From Prorocentrum cordatum (Eukaryota; Sar; Dinophyceae; Prorocentrales; Prorocentraceae), in NCBI GenBank assembly GCA_963575745.1, contig CAUYUJ010013969.1, positions 364,609 through 399,608 on the forward strand: a DNA stretch of 35,000 nucleotides, given 5' to 3'. Each line of letters opens with the position of its first letter. Position 1 is the stretch's first letter. The notes under the pieces are model-generated. The model was given only the letters and a program-made list of their open reading frames with translations. It was not told the origin of the DNA and did no database searches. The position numbers and the translations under genes are program-made. Below are positions 1 through 10,855 of the stretch, in pieces.

Positions 1-1
1 T

Positions 2-283
2 GAAATCCACCTTCTCGACAAGCTCGGGACCATCCATCTTGAGATAGGCGCCCAAGGAACAGAACATAGCGTCGTAGCCCTCGAGTTCCCAGGCGAGCGA
101 TTGCAAATTGTCCAGATCAGCAAGCACTTTCGTGGTAACCTTCTCACTGCCAACAATCTTCGCGAAATCATCCGTCGGCTTGCGCACGACGATGCAGATG
201 CTTGTCCATGCGTCGCTGCGCGCAAGGGCTTCGACGAGGGCATGCCCGACGGAGCTGGTCGCCCCAATGACCACAGCCCTCAT
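2..283 (-). CDS. N-terminal part of an HTATIP2/TIP30-like NAD(P)-binding short-chain dehydrogenase (partial, runs off left edge)
   Basis: Read on the minus strand from the ATG at 283-281, 94 codons are open to the window edge. The product starts MRAVVIGATSSVGHALV, a beta-strand followed by a glycine-rich dinucleotide loop (G7-A-T-S-S-V-G12, close to the GxxGxxG of atypical SDRs). Strand and helix spacing typical of a Rossmann fold follows: ICIVVRKP near residue 34, then GYDAMFCSLG near 70-79. The last motif and the following GPELVEKVDF match the layout of HTATIP2/TIP30 and related YbjT-like oxidoreductases, where it ends the NAD(P)-binding half. Expected role (family knowledge): a soluble NAD(P)H-binding oxidoreductase or regulator; the substrate cannot be told. 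The catalytic Tyr/Lys region lies outside the window. A pyrimidine-rich stretch lies directly upstream and an AG lies just after the ATG, so this could instead be an internal exon beginning at GCTGTGG. No canonical promoter is seen. Confidence 0.75.
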   Translation of the reverse strand, partial: MRAVVIGATSSVGHALVEALARSDAWTSICIVVRKPTDDFAKIVGSEKVTTKVLADLDNLQSLAWELEGYDAMFCSLGAYLKMDGPELVEKVDF

Positions 284-850
284 TGCAAAACAGAGACAAA
301 TTTGCAAACTCGCCGAAACGTGTTCGAACCAGCCTCTCGAATCATTGACCATCAACCGCAAACGAATGCCACCCGCATACCCACCGGTCGGAAGACGTAG
401 GTAGAAACAGAAAAGAGGAAGGCGCTGAAAGTAAATTGGGCTCCGTCCGCCCCCTAAGGAGGACGAAAAAGGTGAAGCCACTCGATCATTGAAGTAGGAA
501 GGCGCCTAAAAGAGATCGGAACCTGGGAATCCCAAAATACCTACCGTCAACCACCGATGGGTAAGCATTGCACCTCGATTCGCACAAAGCGGCATCAGAC
601 AGATTCGCAAGTTTCGCGGACTTATCATCACTCAAGAAACGCACGACCTCACAACCCAAACGATCACACCAACACAAACGCACACACGCAAATCCGCAAG
701 AGCTGGCCAAAAGTAGCGCATTGCCTCGAGGTCTCTCGCCTCATTCGAGAACCAAGTCGCTTGCCGGCTGGGAAATTGAACTGGTGAAATGACACATGAA
801 TTGCTTACTACGACGGTTAACCAGCGTTGACCCCAAACAGGAAGAGTTTG
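284..850. other. Upstream flank of the dehydrogenase, no recognisable gene
   Basis: This is mixed-composition sequence with short ORFs on both strands and no recognisable domain. On the minus strand a pyrimidine-rich stretch around 380-420 precedes the first AG near 334-338, which could serve as a trans-splice acceptor for the gene to its left. That is inference only. No TATA box or other promoter element is visible. Confidence 0.35.
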
Positions 851-864
851 CACTGTGAAGGTCA

Positions 865-1270
865 AAACCATGTGGCGTAAACTATGTGACCTACGCTGTG
901 TACGACATGGTGTGTAAACCATGCTGTGTGAGGTATATGATGTGTGCTATGTGGTGTGAGCGTTGTACTGTGTGCTATGGTGTTAGCTATGCTGTGCAAG
1001 TTACGTGTACACCATGTGGTGTAAGCTATGCGGCGTAAGCTACATAGTGTGACCTATGTGATGTAAGCTATGTTGTGCAAGCTACGTAGTGCAAACTATG
1101 CGGCGTGAACTATGTGGTGTGGTCTACGATGTATGGGCTTTGTGGTGTGAGACTTGCTTTGTAAGCTACGCGATGTGAGCCGTTGGTCCTAGCCGGCCTG
1201 CGCACGCTATGTAGAATGTGAGAGGTCGTGACAGCGGTGAAAGACGTGCGGTGTGAGCTCTGCGGTGCAA
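865..1270 (+). repeat. Degenerate 12-16 bp tandem repeat, CTATGTGGTGTGA type
   Basis: The motif CTATG(T/C)GGTGT(A/G)A recurs about every 12-16 bp with many substitutions. Related arrays lie at 25935-26060, 26405-26500 and 28310-28430, so this is a dispersed family. At 823-841 and 25905-25922 a shared GACCCCAAACAG segment precedes the array, suggesting a common unique head that moved together with the repeat. Confidence 0.75.
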
Positions 1271-1615
1271 GCTACGAGGCGCCCACGCACGGGCGCCAGG
1301 CGAAACGCCGGCACGTCACCCCCAGCGCGTGGCGCCAACGAGCGCCCACGCGGCGCCCACGAGTGGGCACCGTGCGAACGCTCGGCGTATGCCCCCCAGC
1401 GTGAGGCGCCCGCGAGAGCCCGAGAGGCGCCCGCGGGCGGGCACCGGGCGAGGCCTCGGCGTGCGCCCTGGGCGCGAGTGCCCACGAGGCGAGGCGCCCG
1501 AGGAGCGGGCACCATGCGAAACCTCGGCGTGACCCCCCCCCCAGCGCGGAGCGCCGGCAAGGAGCACACGGGCACCCACGACTGGGCACCAGCGGAAACC
1601 CTGGCAGACCCATCC
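1271..1615 (+). repeat. Degenerate GC-rich tandem repeat, unit about 65-85 bp
   Basis: Roughly five units share the order GGCGCCC(A/G)CG, GGGCACC, GCGAAACCTCGGCGT and CCCCCAGCG. The array lies directly next to the CTATGTGG array. All the open frames here, on both strands, are stop-poor readings of this repeat and are not annotated as genes. Confidence 0.65.
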
Positions 1616-1737
1616 ATAGCCTTGAGGAAGCTCAGCAAGAGGCCCTAGAAGTGCAAGGACTGTCTGAGGAATGGCGCTGCCAATGCATGTCCGAAGCCAG
1701 ACTTTGAACAAACACTGCAGGGTGCGCTTGCTTCTCC

Positions 1738-1905
1738 TACATGCGCTGACTCCCTTGGGGTGCGCTCATTCCCCCAGAGTGCGCTGACTCCCCCAGGGTG
1801 CGCCGACTCCCCTGGGGTGCGCAGATTTTTCCAGCGCTGACTCACCCAGATTACGCTGATCCCCCTGGGTTGCGCTGATTTCCCTGGGGTGCGCTGACTC
1901 CCCCC
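1738..1905 (+). repeat. About 21-bp minisatellite, TGCGCTGACTCCCCCTGGGG type
   Basis: About eight tandem units are built on GGTGCGCTGACTCCCC, with substitutions and small indels. The array merges on its right into a C-rich tract and the long AC microsatellite. Confidence 0.8.
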
Positions 1906-2041
1906 CTTCACCCCCACCACACCCACCCACCCAGCCCCCACCCCCACACCCCCCCCCAACCACCCACCCACCCCCCACCCACACCACCCCCACACACCCA
2001 CACCCCACACCTACCCACCCACCCACCCACCCGCCCCCCCC

Positions 2042-3165
<1,124 letters not shown>

Positions 3166-3166
3166 G

Positions 3167-3275
3167 CATCCCACCAACCCTTTGGGCTAAGGTGGTCTAG
3201 CGAACTCATGTCTCCCTCTTCCAAAAAAAACGTGTCCCTTCCAGGAGGTTCCCCCCCCCCTTCGGGGTGGGCCGC
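3167..3275 (+). repeat. Dispersed ~80-100 bp hairpin repeat, copy A
   Basis: Shares the head CATCCCACC(A/G)RCCCTYTGGG with GGTGGTCTAGCGA, followed by a CTCTTCC-containing spacer and a C-run/TTCGGGG hairpin. The same order recurs at 17199-17275 and 32003-32100. Two conserved stems (CCACC with GGTGG, and CCCC with GGGG) suggest a structured RNA-derived or foldback repeat. Confidence 0.6.
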
Positions 3276-3289
3276 GAAGTGTCAGGGCG

Positions 3290-3835
3290 CCCAACATGGA
3301 TGGCCCAAGATGGCGGCAAGAGGGGCTCAAATGCTCCTAGATGGCATCTGAGCCGGTTCAAGGTAACCGACGATGGTTCAAGACATCTTTCCAGGGCCAC
3401 AAGACGGTTCCAAGTGCTCCTGGAGCCCTCCCAGGACCTCCCCCCCCACAGAGGCCCAAACCCATGAACCAACCTCGGGGAAATCAGTGAGTGTTGCTTT
3501 CTCACCGTTTCGCTTCCGATGCGCTTCTGAGGTCTCAAGATGGCCCCAAGATGGCCCAAGAGGCCCCAGAAGCGCCCAAGAAGCTCCCCAAATGGCCCCC
3601 AAAGCGCCCAAAAGCGGCCCAAATGGGACCAAAGAGCGCCCCAGGAGGCGATTTCGATGGCCCCAAGGGGGGGCAAATTGCCCCCCCCCCCCCCCCCCCC
3701 TCAGTTTGGATCGGTAACCGTCAAGAGGACCCCAAAAGCCCGCCAGGGCCCCAAAGAGGGCCCCAAGAGAGCCCCAAGACGGCATCAAGACCCCCCACAA
3801 GAGCCCCAAGAGGACCCTAGGATTCACCAGTTGAG
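3290..3835 (+). repeat. CCAAGAGG/CCAAGATGG degenerate array, copy 1
   Basis: Short units of the type CCAAGATGGC and CCCAAGAGGC follow each other for over 500 bp. A unique module around 3478-3545 (GCTTTCTCACC, then CGCTTCCGATGCGC, then TCAAGATGGCCCC) is shared with 18975-19060. Runs of G and C at 3667-3703 sit inside the array. Translations look like proline/lysine-rich proteins in several frames on both strands, which is expected from the repeat. Confidence 0.8.
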
Positions 3836-3987
3836 TTCCAATAGGGCTCCAAACAACGAGTTTGAATCTCGGTCCTCGTCCTCGTCCCATGCCCTCATCG
3901 CCTTCATATTCCGTTTCCTCTTCTTCGTCATCGACGCGGCCGTCGTCGTCGTTCGTCGTCTTCCTCCTCCGACTCCTCGTCATTATC

Positions 3988-4021
3988 CTCTCCCTCCTCC
4001 TCCTCCTCCTCCTCCTCCTCT
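3988..4021 (+). repeat. (CTC)n microsatellite in a pyrimidine-rich tract
   Basis: Short uninterrupted CTC tract at the end of a CGTC/CTC-rich segment that begins near 3880. Confidence 0.85.
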
Positions 4022-4309
4022 TTCCCTCGCCCCCACCCGGGCCGCCAGGATGGCCCGAACAGACGTTCCAAGGCCACCCCACTGCTCCCAAAAAACAAAT
4101 TGCTCAGCCTGGCTGCCCGTCTTTTTTTACTACATACATCGGCGCTCCGAAAATGTATTCCGATTTGAAAGGCACGGCGCCGCGCGAATGCAGCGCAAAC
4201 GCTACGCTGGAAGGGCGCGGCAATGCATGCCCCATGGACAGGCGAGAGCAGCCGCGCCCCCGTGCGAGCCCCGATCCTTCGCGGGGCGCGTTCCCGTTGA
4301 CACTGGCTC

Positions 4310-4665
4310 ACCCGGGGAACCGTTTTTTGCACAGGAAGTCCTGAGCGGTCTGCCCATCGGCGGCTCCTTCGGACGAGGCCCGGAACCACCGAGAAACCGT
4401 TTCTGAGAGGAAGTTCTAAGCGGTTTGCCCATGTTCGGTTTTTTCGGAGTGGGCCCGAAGACCTCGAGAACAATGTTTTTGCAACGAACCCGAGGCGGTT
4501 TCCATTTTTTCGGATCGTTCGAACCGGACCCGCAATTTTTGTGTTGGCACAAGTCCTATGGGATTTGGCCACTTTCAGGTCGGCCAGCTAACTTTCGGGT
4601 CGTCGCATGACCGAACCCGAAATTTTTGTTCGAGGAAATCCTTTGCCGTTTGCTCATTTTCTGGT
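4310..4665 (-). repeat. Degenerate ~75-bp tandem repeat
   Basis: Four to five units share GGAAGTCCT(G/A)AGCGGT, TTTGCCCAT and CGG(T/A)TTTTTCGGA, followed by a CCCGGAACC-type junction. On the minus strand three units read as 25-residue repeats (for example GPLRKNRTWANRLELP and GLVRRSRRWADRSGLP). The residues diverge freely between units, so I treat it as tandem DNA rather than a coding repeat. Confidence 0.7.
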
Positions 4666-4958
4666 CAGCACACCGTTTGGGATTTAAAACTTTATATTGG
4701 GAAAGGGAACCCGGTCCCGCGACCCCAGGCGGGGGATTGGCTGTGCCCTTGCATTGTGCTGGGCCCCTCCGGCCAAACGGGGTGCTGGGCTGCCCATCGG
4801 CGCGCCGACTTTGCCCTCGCGACATCGCCCCTCGGGCCCCGCGAGTATTATCCTGCGCGCGCCACTCCACATGGCCGCGGCGAGCACGGTGGCGAAATTG
4901 GAGGAACTTTCGGATCGGCGCAGTGACATTTTCAAACGAAGCCCCAACTGCTAAAACA

Positions 4959-4999
4959 ACAGTCCAGCCTAGCCGCGCGTGGCGGCTAGGCTGGACTGT
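4959..4999. repeat. Perfect 18-bp inverted repeat with 5-nt loop
   Basis: The arm ACAGTCCAGCCTAGCCGC (4959-4976) is followed by GCGTG and the exact reverse complement (4982-4999). It would form a very stable hairpin or cruciform. There is no downstream T-run, and in this eukaryotic setting I do not call it a terminator. Confidence 0.97.
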
Positions 5000-5360
5000 C
5001 AGGAAGCCGCGCAGGAGTTGGAACGCCCGCACGCGAACGCCCGCACGCGACAATTCATCAGGAAGCCGTGCAGGAGTTGGAACGCCGAGTGCACACAGTC
5101 CCGCTGAACCCTGGAAGACGACGCCGCAGACGGCGACATGGCCACTATTCCTGGCGCGGTTCGGCGCGGCCCCATCACGGGGCTCCACGGGGAAGAAGGG
5201 GGGGGAACAGAAGAATGATGATGCGACCCCAGTGGCCGGCGCGGCGGCCAGAGCACCATTCCGACGCGAATTGGAAATCACGCAATAACGCAATCACGCA
5301 ACAAACAATACTGTAATCATGCAGGCGCTGGGACGCCGAGTGCATGCAGTACCATTTGGA
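5000..5360 (+). repeat. Three related copies of an AGGAAGCCGYGCAGGAGTTGG segment
   Basis: Copies begin near 5001, 5060 and 5318. The second and third share GTGCAGG, then GGAACGCCGAGTGCA, then CAGT. The first directly abuts the 18-bp hairpin. The sequence from 5090 to 5575 otherwise shows no gene. Confidence 0.65.
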
Positions 5361-5576
5361 TCGTGATGAAACCACCGCTAAACACATGACCTGCACGGTC
5401 CTTGCGTTTGAATGCCCATATTCGTTCCTGTCTCTGTCAACTTTCATGGGCAGGGTTTTTTGAAAAGGCTGGTGAGAATACGCGAAGCGTGAGTAATGCC
5501 AGAGTGAGGGGGGCGGGGGGGCGAACGGTCATTCACTGCCCCTGGGTGCGCGGCTGAAATGTGGCTCTGCGGTGCC

Positions 5577-5790
5577 AAGTGTTGTTGTTGGTGTTGTAAT
5601 TGGTGTTGTTGTTGGTGGTGTTGTTGCTGCGGGTGATGCTGCTGCTGCTGTTGCTGATGTGGTTGTTGTTGCTGTTGATGGTGATGTTGTTTGTTAGTTT
5701 GTTGCTGTTGATGCTGGTATTGGTGGTGTTGATGTTGTTGGTGGTTGTGGTGTTGTTGGTGTTGTTGTTGTTGGTGTTGTTTGGGTGGTC
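5577..5790 (+). repeat. Imperfect GTT/GTTGTTGGT microsatellite
   Basis: This is a long imperfect run of GTT and GTG triplets. It gives leucine/valine frames on one strand and asparagine/threonine frames on the other, which explains the long open frames here. Confidence 0.9.
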
Positions 5791-5811
5791 GTCAAACCAC
5801 TCGCGACTGGG

Positions 5812-5942
5812 CCCGCGACCCACCCGCGACCCGCCCGCAAGTTGCCCGCGACCCACCCGCGACCCACCCGCGACCAACCCGCGACACACCGGCGACCCCA
5901 CCCGCGACCCACCCCGCGACCCACCCGCGACCAGCGACAAAC
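5812..5942 (+). repeat. 10-bp minisatellite CCGCGACCCA
   Basis: About thirteen units of CCCGCGACCCA with minor variants (for example GACCAACCC and GACACACCGG) lie immediately after the GTT tract. Confidence 0.9.
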
Positions 5943-5949
5943 TCGGCCG

Positions 5950-6300
5950 AACGCGCAAAAAGGTTCAAACACCAATTCTGGTTACGGCTGCCTCGATTTT
6001 GCTTGCAATTGTCAGACACGTTGCTTCGTCGGCGCAAGATTTGGCGTTGATTCCCAAATCGGGGTACAACTGCACGCGTCCGCAAATAAGCAAAAGGCTC
6101 AAACCAAATATTCGGTTGAGCTACATCCTGCTTGTGATTACCTGGGTTTGTTTTGATACCTACCAGACGCCTTGCGTCGTCGTCGCAATGCTTCGCGTTG
6201 ATCCTCACATACAGGAACTGCAACAGCAGACGCGCGCGAAGGGGCAAAGGCTCAAACACAATGCATGGTTGGACTTGACCTCTCGCCCATGTTTGCACGA
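5950..6300 (-). repeat. ~140-150 bp tandem repeat, about 2.4 copies
   Basis: Starts of successive units (GCAAAAAGGTTCAAACACCA, GCAAAAGGCTCAAACC, GCAAAGGCTCAAACACAAT) fall near 5956, 6092 and 6243. Each is followed by a TGGTTR segment, and the first two also have a TTGATYCYCA segment. On the minus strand the units read as repeated FEPFAYLRTRAVV-like peptides with free substitution, so coding is doubtful. Confidence 0.65.
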
Positions 6301-6849
6301 GTTTGATTCGACACCTGCGACAGAGACCTTACGCCGCCGATGGAAAGCGGAAGGCCAGCCGATCGCTAGTGGAGGGGAGGGGCGGGCGACAATCAACGCC
6401 GAACGTCGCAAAACACCACGGGCTTCCCAACCGGCATGGAGGAGGCCCGGATTACAGAGCCCCGACTCATGGAATGCACGAAGGAACGAGGAGGAAACAG
6501 GCAGAGGGCGCGAGGATCCGGCCCACCCACGCGGGAAGAGAGGAGAGGGGACTCCTTTGATGGCGCAGAAGGCGCACGTTCTCGTAAACACCTTGGAAAA
6601 ATTCTCGAATCCGACATGCAAAATGTCCCGGCCGCGCGGCCGAGGGGCGCGTCCTGGCCGCGTGGCCGATGGATGCGCGCACCAGGGAGAGCGGCCCGAC
6701 CGCTCCAGGAACAGGCCACGAGGGACAAAACCGCAGTGCGAATGGCCGAGCGCAGAAAGCAGCCAGCGGCCAGGATCGCCGGCGACGACGTAAGGAGGAG
6801 GAAATCAAGCGAGGTGCCGTGGATCGAGGGATGGCGAGGCTCCACGACG
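6301..6849 (-). other. Probable 3' flank of the non-LTR element, no recognised domain
   Basis: On the minus strand the reading frame carrying the zinc-knuckle continues to about 6467. Residues beyond the knuckle match nothing I recognise. The 3' end of the retroelement is not marked by a poly-A tail or clear target duplication. Confidence 0.35.
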
Positions 6850-8690
6850 CAAAATAGCCCACCACTGGGCACGCTGCATGATGTTCAATGGAATCCTCGT
6901 GGGCACACCCGAACACACATCGGGAGCCGCGCTGCTGGAACCGCCCGACCGTGCACCATCCATCAAGCCGCGTTCGCAGGAGAGCGGCATTGACCCGCGG
7001 AGGGGCGGCCGTCTCGAGTGCGGACATGACATGCTGCGCCCGCGGCGCGAGCCTGACGGGCGTCACAAAGCCAAGGCGCCAGCGCCCCAGCCGTCGCCGC
7101 CAAAAGCGCTCAAAGGCCTCCGTCGCCTTCCCCTGCACGGACAGAGAAGTCCGCTGCCACATTTTGCGGCGCTTGGTGGCGCGCGCGGCGTCGTCGGGCG
7201 CCGCGTCGGCGACGCCCTCGATGCACTCCCGCACCCGGGAAGCAGTCCACCCCAGACGTTCGTAATGCGTCGCGGCGGCATCCAAATGCAAAACACATCG
7301 CGTTGCCGAGCCAGCTATGCGAAGTGGCCCGTCTGAGGACGAAGACGGAATCTGTCATGACCCCTCGTAGCTCGAGGGCCCGGCGCGCCCTGTGGAAACT
7401 ATCCTCCCGCGTTTCCCGCTTCGCACCGGGCCACGCGGGAGCCGGCTGCAAGCGACAAGCATCGCGAGGTCCGAATTAGAGGAGAACGAAGAATGACATA
7501 AACATGCAAACTCGGGGGTCCGCGCGGATTTCTCGGCTCGGCGCTGGGCTCCGAGCGCCAGGGAGGGGCGCGATGCGCCGATCCGAGACATCCGCGCGGA
7601 CCTCCGGATTGCTATGTCTATGTCTTTCTTCGTTCCCCTCGAATGCTGCCGGGGAACCCCATCGGACTCGGGCCTCGCAGGGTGGACGGTGAGATCCGCC
7701 GGCTCGGGCACGGGAACAGGCGGGCGCCCACTTGGCGCTCGACGGCGGGCCACTCCGTGGGGGCGGGCAGGAGCTTCGCCACGAGCCCGAGCACCGCCAC
7801 GAGGTATATTCTGGCCGCGATCGGGGGCGCGCAAACATGGATCGGGGGAGGCGCCCGCCCCAAAATGCGGATGGTGCCGCGTCGCTCGGCGGCGGAAGTC
7901 CGCGATTTCCCATGAAAGCGGGACCCGTCGCTAATCCACGCCCCCTTGATCCATGGTTGCGATCGCCTGACGCGAGCAGCGCGAACTGGAAGCCACAGCC
8001 GACCTTCCCCCACACGGCGGCCTCGTCATACATGTTGCCAGCGGTTTGCGCCATGAGATGCCCTCGCCGTTGGGGCCGAAGGTGAAGCCGAGGTGCTGCG
8101 CGGCGTACGCAATCGTCAAGGCGCCCCACCACGGCGCACATATGGCAATCGCATCCCGGAGCCCCTCCAGGGCGACCTGGCGCAAGGGAGCGACGACCGG
8201 CTTGCCAAAATCAAGCTCGAGGCAGGGGTTCATCGAGCACTCGCCGAACAAGCTTCTCAGGTGGAGGTGCGGCGTGATGTGGGCGAGGTCGTCGGCGTAC
8301 GCCCGCGTCAGCGGCGATGGCGAACAACAGCGGCGAAAGCGGGCATCCCTGTCTGACGCCCGCCGAGAGCGCGAAGCCCTCGAACCTTTGCCCCCACACC
8401 ACACTCTGGCAGATGTTGTCGCGGTACAATGCGGCGATGAACGGGCAGAGGTGCAGCGGCATGCCGATTCACCCCAAGAACTCCATCATGAACGACTGGT
8501 CGATCGATGGAACCGCCGCGCGGAAATCGAAAAAGATGCAGGCCCCATCCTCATGCGATAACGCAGTAAAACGTATCTCCGTTTCGATATCGATCACGTT
8601 GGCAAGCAACGAACGTCGTTTTGAAAATCCCGCGTTCGAATGCGCTAGTGCTGGTCCTCGTGTTGCCAAATCCGTTGCACTCGAGATGAG
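6850..8690 (-). pseudogene. Degraded non-LTR retrotransposon reverse transcriptase
   Basis: On the minus strand, in order, I see: GFSKRRSLLANV (near 8630); the catalytic palm strand FFDFRAAVPS (around 8528), which carries the first metal-binding Asp; GVRQGCPLSPLLF (8360-8322); AYADDLAHI, the YxDD box (8302-8276); HLGFTFGP (8095-8072); a thumb-like LVAVLGLVAKLLPAP (near 7800-7765); SDLAMLVACSRL (near 7460); and a terminal Cys/His knuckle RCVFGC then EDSIEHHAACPVV (6919-6865). The enzyme would copy its RNA at a nicked target (family knowledge). It is dead. There is an in-frame TGA at 8471-8469. The segment between the SPLLF box and YADD has collapsed to a few residues with a frame change near 8303. 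Further frame changes fall near 8050, 7990 and 7300, and a foldback element splits it at 7477-7639. The endonuclease domain is not found. Confidence 0.88.
7477..7639. mobile_element. Foldback TIR element family F, copy F1, inserted in the reverse transcriptase
   Basis: Inverted arms of about 60 bp share GGAGAACGAAGAATGACAT, then GGTCCGCGCGGAT, then CTCGGATCGGCG. They meet around a shortened GC-rich core. The 5-bp sequence CGAAT flanks both ends (7472-7476 and 7640-7644), consistent with a target duplication. The reverse transcriptase homology stops at one side (GFPGSI) and resumes at the other (SDLAMLV), which shows this is an insertion. Confidence 0.85.
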
Positions 8691-9215
8691 TGGTCGTCCT
8701 GCTTGCTCGGGTCGATACCACAGAAGCCACCTAGTCAAAGATATCACCTCAAGGGGGGAGGGAGGGTGGATGGGGCTCGATCGAAATCCTGAATGCTTGA
8801 TAATTTTCTGGCGAAGCGGGCCACAGCCACAACTCGCCTCGCACGAGGCCCTGCTATCTGAGATTGTCATTACTGAACATAAATATTGAATGTTTATCCT
8901 GAATCGGTGGTCTACGACGAAAGGCCGGTTTTGTTGCAGGAAGTCTACATCTATTGGGCTGCTGAGATTGCGAATTGCTGACCTTCGGGCCATTGGTGGC
9001 AAGGCATTGTTGATCGTTCTTGCACTTCCAACAGCATAGTTCTGCATTCTGGCCATTAGGAATGATGGATTGTCGATTGCTCTGAGGACTGCGGAGAGCT
9101 GATAGTTGTGACCTCTGGGGATTATTTCTCCAAATAATTTCCAGACCCAGATGTTCCTTTTAAAAAGAGAGAGAGAGAGAGAGAGAGAAAAAAAAAAAAA
9201 CAAAAAAAAAAATGT
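8691..9215 (-). other. 5' side of the retroelement, unrecognised; ends in GA and poly-A tract
   Basis: The frame leading into the reverse transcriptase is open on the minus strand up to 9203 but carries no recognisable domain. At 9165-9212 a (GA)n run grades into a near-pure A tract on the plus strand. On the minus strand this would be a T-rich start, so it is not the poly-A tail of this element. Confidence 0.4.
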
Positions 9216-10160
9216 GCGGTCTCAGAAGCCATGACTTTATAAAGACTTGGGAAGATATGCGGACAGGATGGCTAGATGACCGATAGACTAAGCTATCCGT
9301 GGTGTCCAGGGGTTGCGAAACCTATTGGACGTCATCGGGTATTGGGGCGGGGCACTTGTCAGTTGGCCGAGTGTTTGCGGGCGTTGGGGTCCGCGCTTGC
9401 ATTCTTCAACTCATTGCTGGACCCCCAATGTTCGACGCCAGCGTTGGTGTCTGACACCGCGCGGATCGTTCAGCCTTGAACGATCGCGGTTCTCCGATAC
9501 AGCGGATCGCGGATATGCGATACCAGGCCAAACTTGAACGCACGTCCGCGCTGGGGTCACCAGCACGTCGGCACGGCGCGACTCTGCCATGAGCCCCAAA
9601 CATCTCCTGGGGTGCGTGACGACCAAGTTCCAAGGCGAATCCGGCCCCGACGACGAGCCTGCCCACACTTAGTTAAAAACGCTCAAGACCCACGATCTCC
9701 GAACCCTTCTCTTGAGCAGTTGCGCAGAGGCCGACCGTCCCGGCAATCCCATAGGCCTACCACGAAGTGTTCTTAGAACCCAACACAACGTATTAAGAAC
9801 AAAGATAAGATTCTTAGAACATAAACCCGATACTTTAAAACAAGACAGACCCAGCCAGAAATGTTTCATGAACAGTTCGTGCAAACCACAAAAGGTTCTC
9901 AGACATTCTTTGGTGGGCCACTAGGCAAGCTGGAACGCTTCGCCATTGCCTTGTGGATGCCACGAACATGGACACCCTAACAGTCCTATCATTGAACTTG
10001 AAATGTGTACAAAATGTCGGAAAATGTTCTAAACATGTTTCACACATGTTTGTTTACATGTTTGAAACATGTTTAACACATGTGGTAGACATCTGGAAAT
10101 CATTTGGCAACATGCTTCCTCTCCATTGATCGCCCTCCACAACCATTGCTTAATTCTCAC
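9216..10160. other. Non-repetitive to AT-rich stretch, no gene recognised
   Basis: The part 9260-9670 is of moderate GC with several short frames and no motif. From 9765 to 9850 there are repeated TTCTTAGAAC/TTAAGAAC palindromic bits. From 10020 to 10085 the motif ACATGTTT recurs in both orientations (AAACATGTTT, CACATGTTTG, GAAACATGTTTAACACATG). No RNA gene is seen. Confidence 0.4.
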
Positions 10161-10249
10161 GGCCCCCCCCCCCCCCCCCCGCAGCAGAACCCCTTCGGGC
10201 GCGGCCAGCGGTCCCTCTCGTGCTCCGCGGCCTGCTGCTGGTGCCTCCG

Positions 10250-10748
10250 GTGCAGCTCCTGCCGCCGGCCCGCTGCAAGGGGAACGTCGTCGTCGTCGGT
10301 AAACTCGTCGTCGTCGCTGATCTCGTCATTAAACTCGTCGTCGTGCTGGTCGTCGAGCCCGTCTTCGGCGTTGTCGACGTCGTCGTGGTCGTCGTCGTCG
10401 TCGAGGTCGTCGTCGTGGTCGTGGTCGTCGTCGTTGTCGTGGTCGTCGTCGAGGCCGTGGTCGTCGTCGTCGTCGTGGTCGTTGTTGTCGTCGCGTTGTC
10501 GGGATTTGGCGGCGAGCACGAGGGGATGGCGCAGGGGGGTGGGCCTTTGCGGGGTCTCTTAGAAGGTACTGCGCTTCTTAGAGGGGCCCAGAGGATTCCA
10601 AGAAGGCTTCTTAAAACTGGGAGGGCGTATAAGAAGCCACTGCCTTCCTAGACGCTCCCCCACCTTCCTAGAAGGCCGCCCCCCTCTCGCCATCCCCGTG
10701 TGCGCACCGCTGAGACGTGCAGTTCCTGCCGCTGGCCAGCTGCAAAAG
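10250..10748 (+). repeat. Direct repeat pair GTGCAGYTCCTGCCGCYGGC flanking a GTC tract
   Basis: About 34 bp at 10250-10283 and 10715-10748 match with only a few changes. Between them lie the (GTC)n tract and a segment with TTCTTAGA/CCTTCCTAGAAGG bits (10555-10680). Confidence 0.6.
10284..10500 (+). repeat. (GTC)n-rich microsatellite
   Basis: An imperfect GTC/GTG triplet tract, reading as valine- or serine-rich on the plus strand and aspartate-rich on the minus strand. It has a mirror partner of opposite strand sense, (GAC)n at 13634-13800, on the other side of the large composite element. Confidence 0.9.
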
Positions 10749-10855
10749 GTTAGGAGGCAACTCCGGCTACGACTGAGGCCTACTGAGCCCGATCACCTCC
10801 TCCCTCCTCGGCTTCTCCCAACCCCTTTTCCTCGCTTGCGATCTCCCTCCACGTC

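Noticed and set aside
3290-3835. Possible tandem relics of the dinoflagellate spliced leader (GGCTCAAG-like pieces)
   Set aside because: TGGCTCCAAG-type matches are short and explained by the CCAAGATGGC repeat. No full leader or splice donor is present here, at 6098, at 6250 or at 19074.
4959-4999. Rho-independent terminator
   Set aside because: The hairpin is perfect but no U-run follows, and the context is eukaryotic.
9165-9212. Poly-A tail of the retrotransposon
   Set aside because: It lies on the 5' side of the minus-strand reverse transcriptase and has the wrong strand sense.
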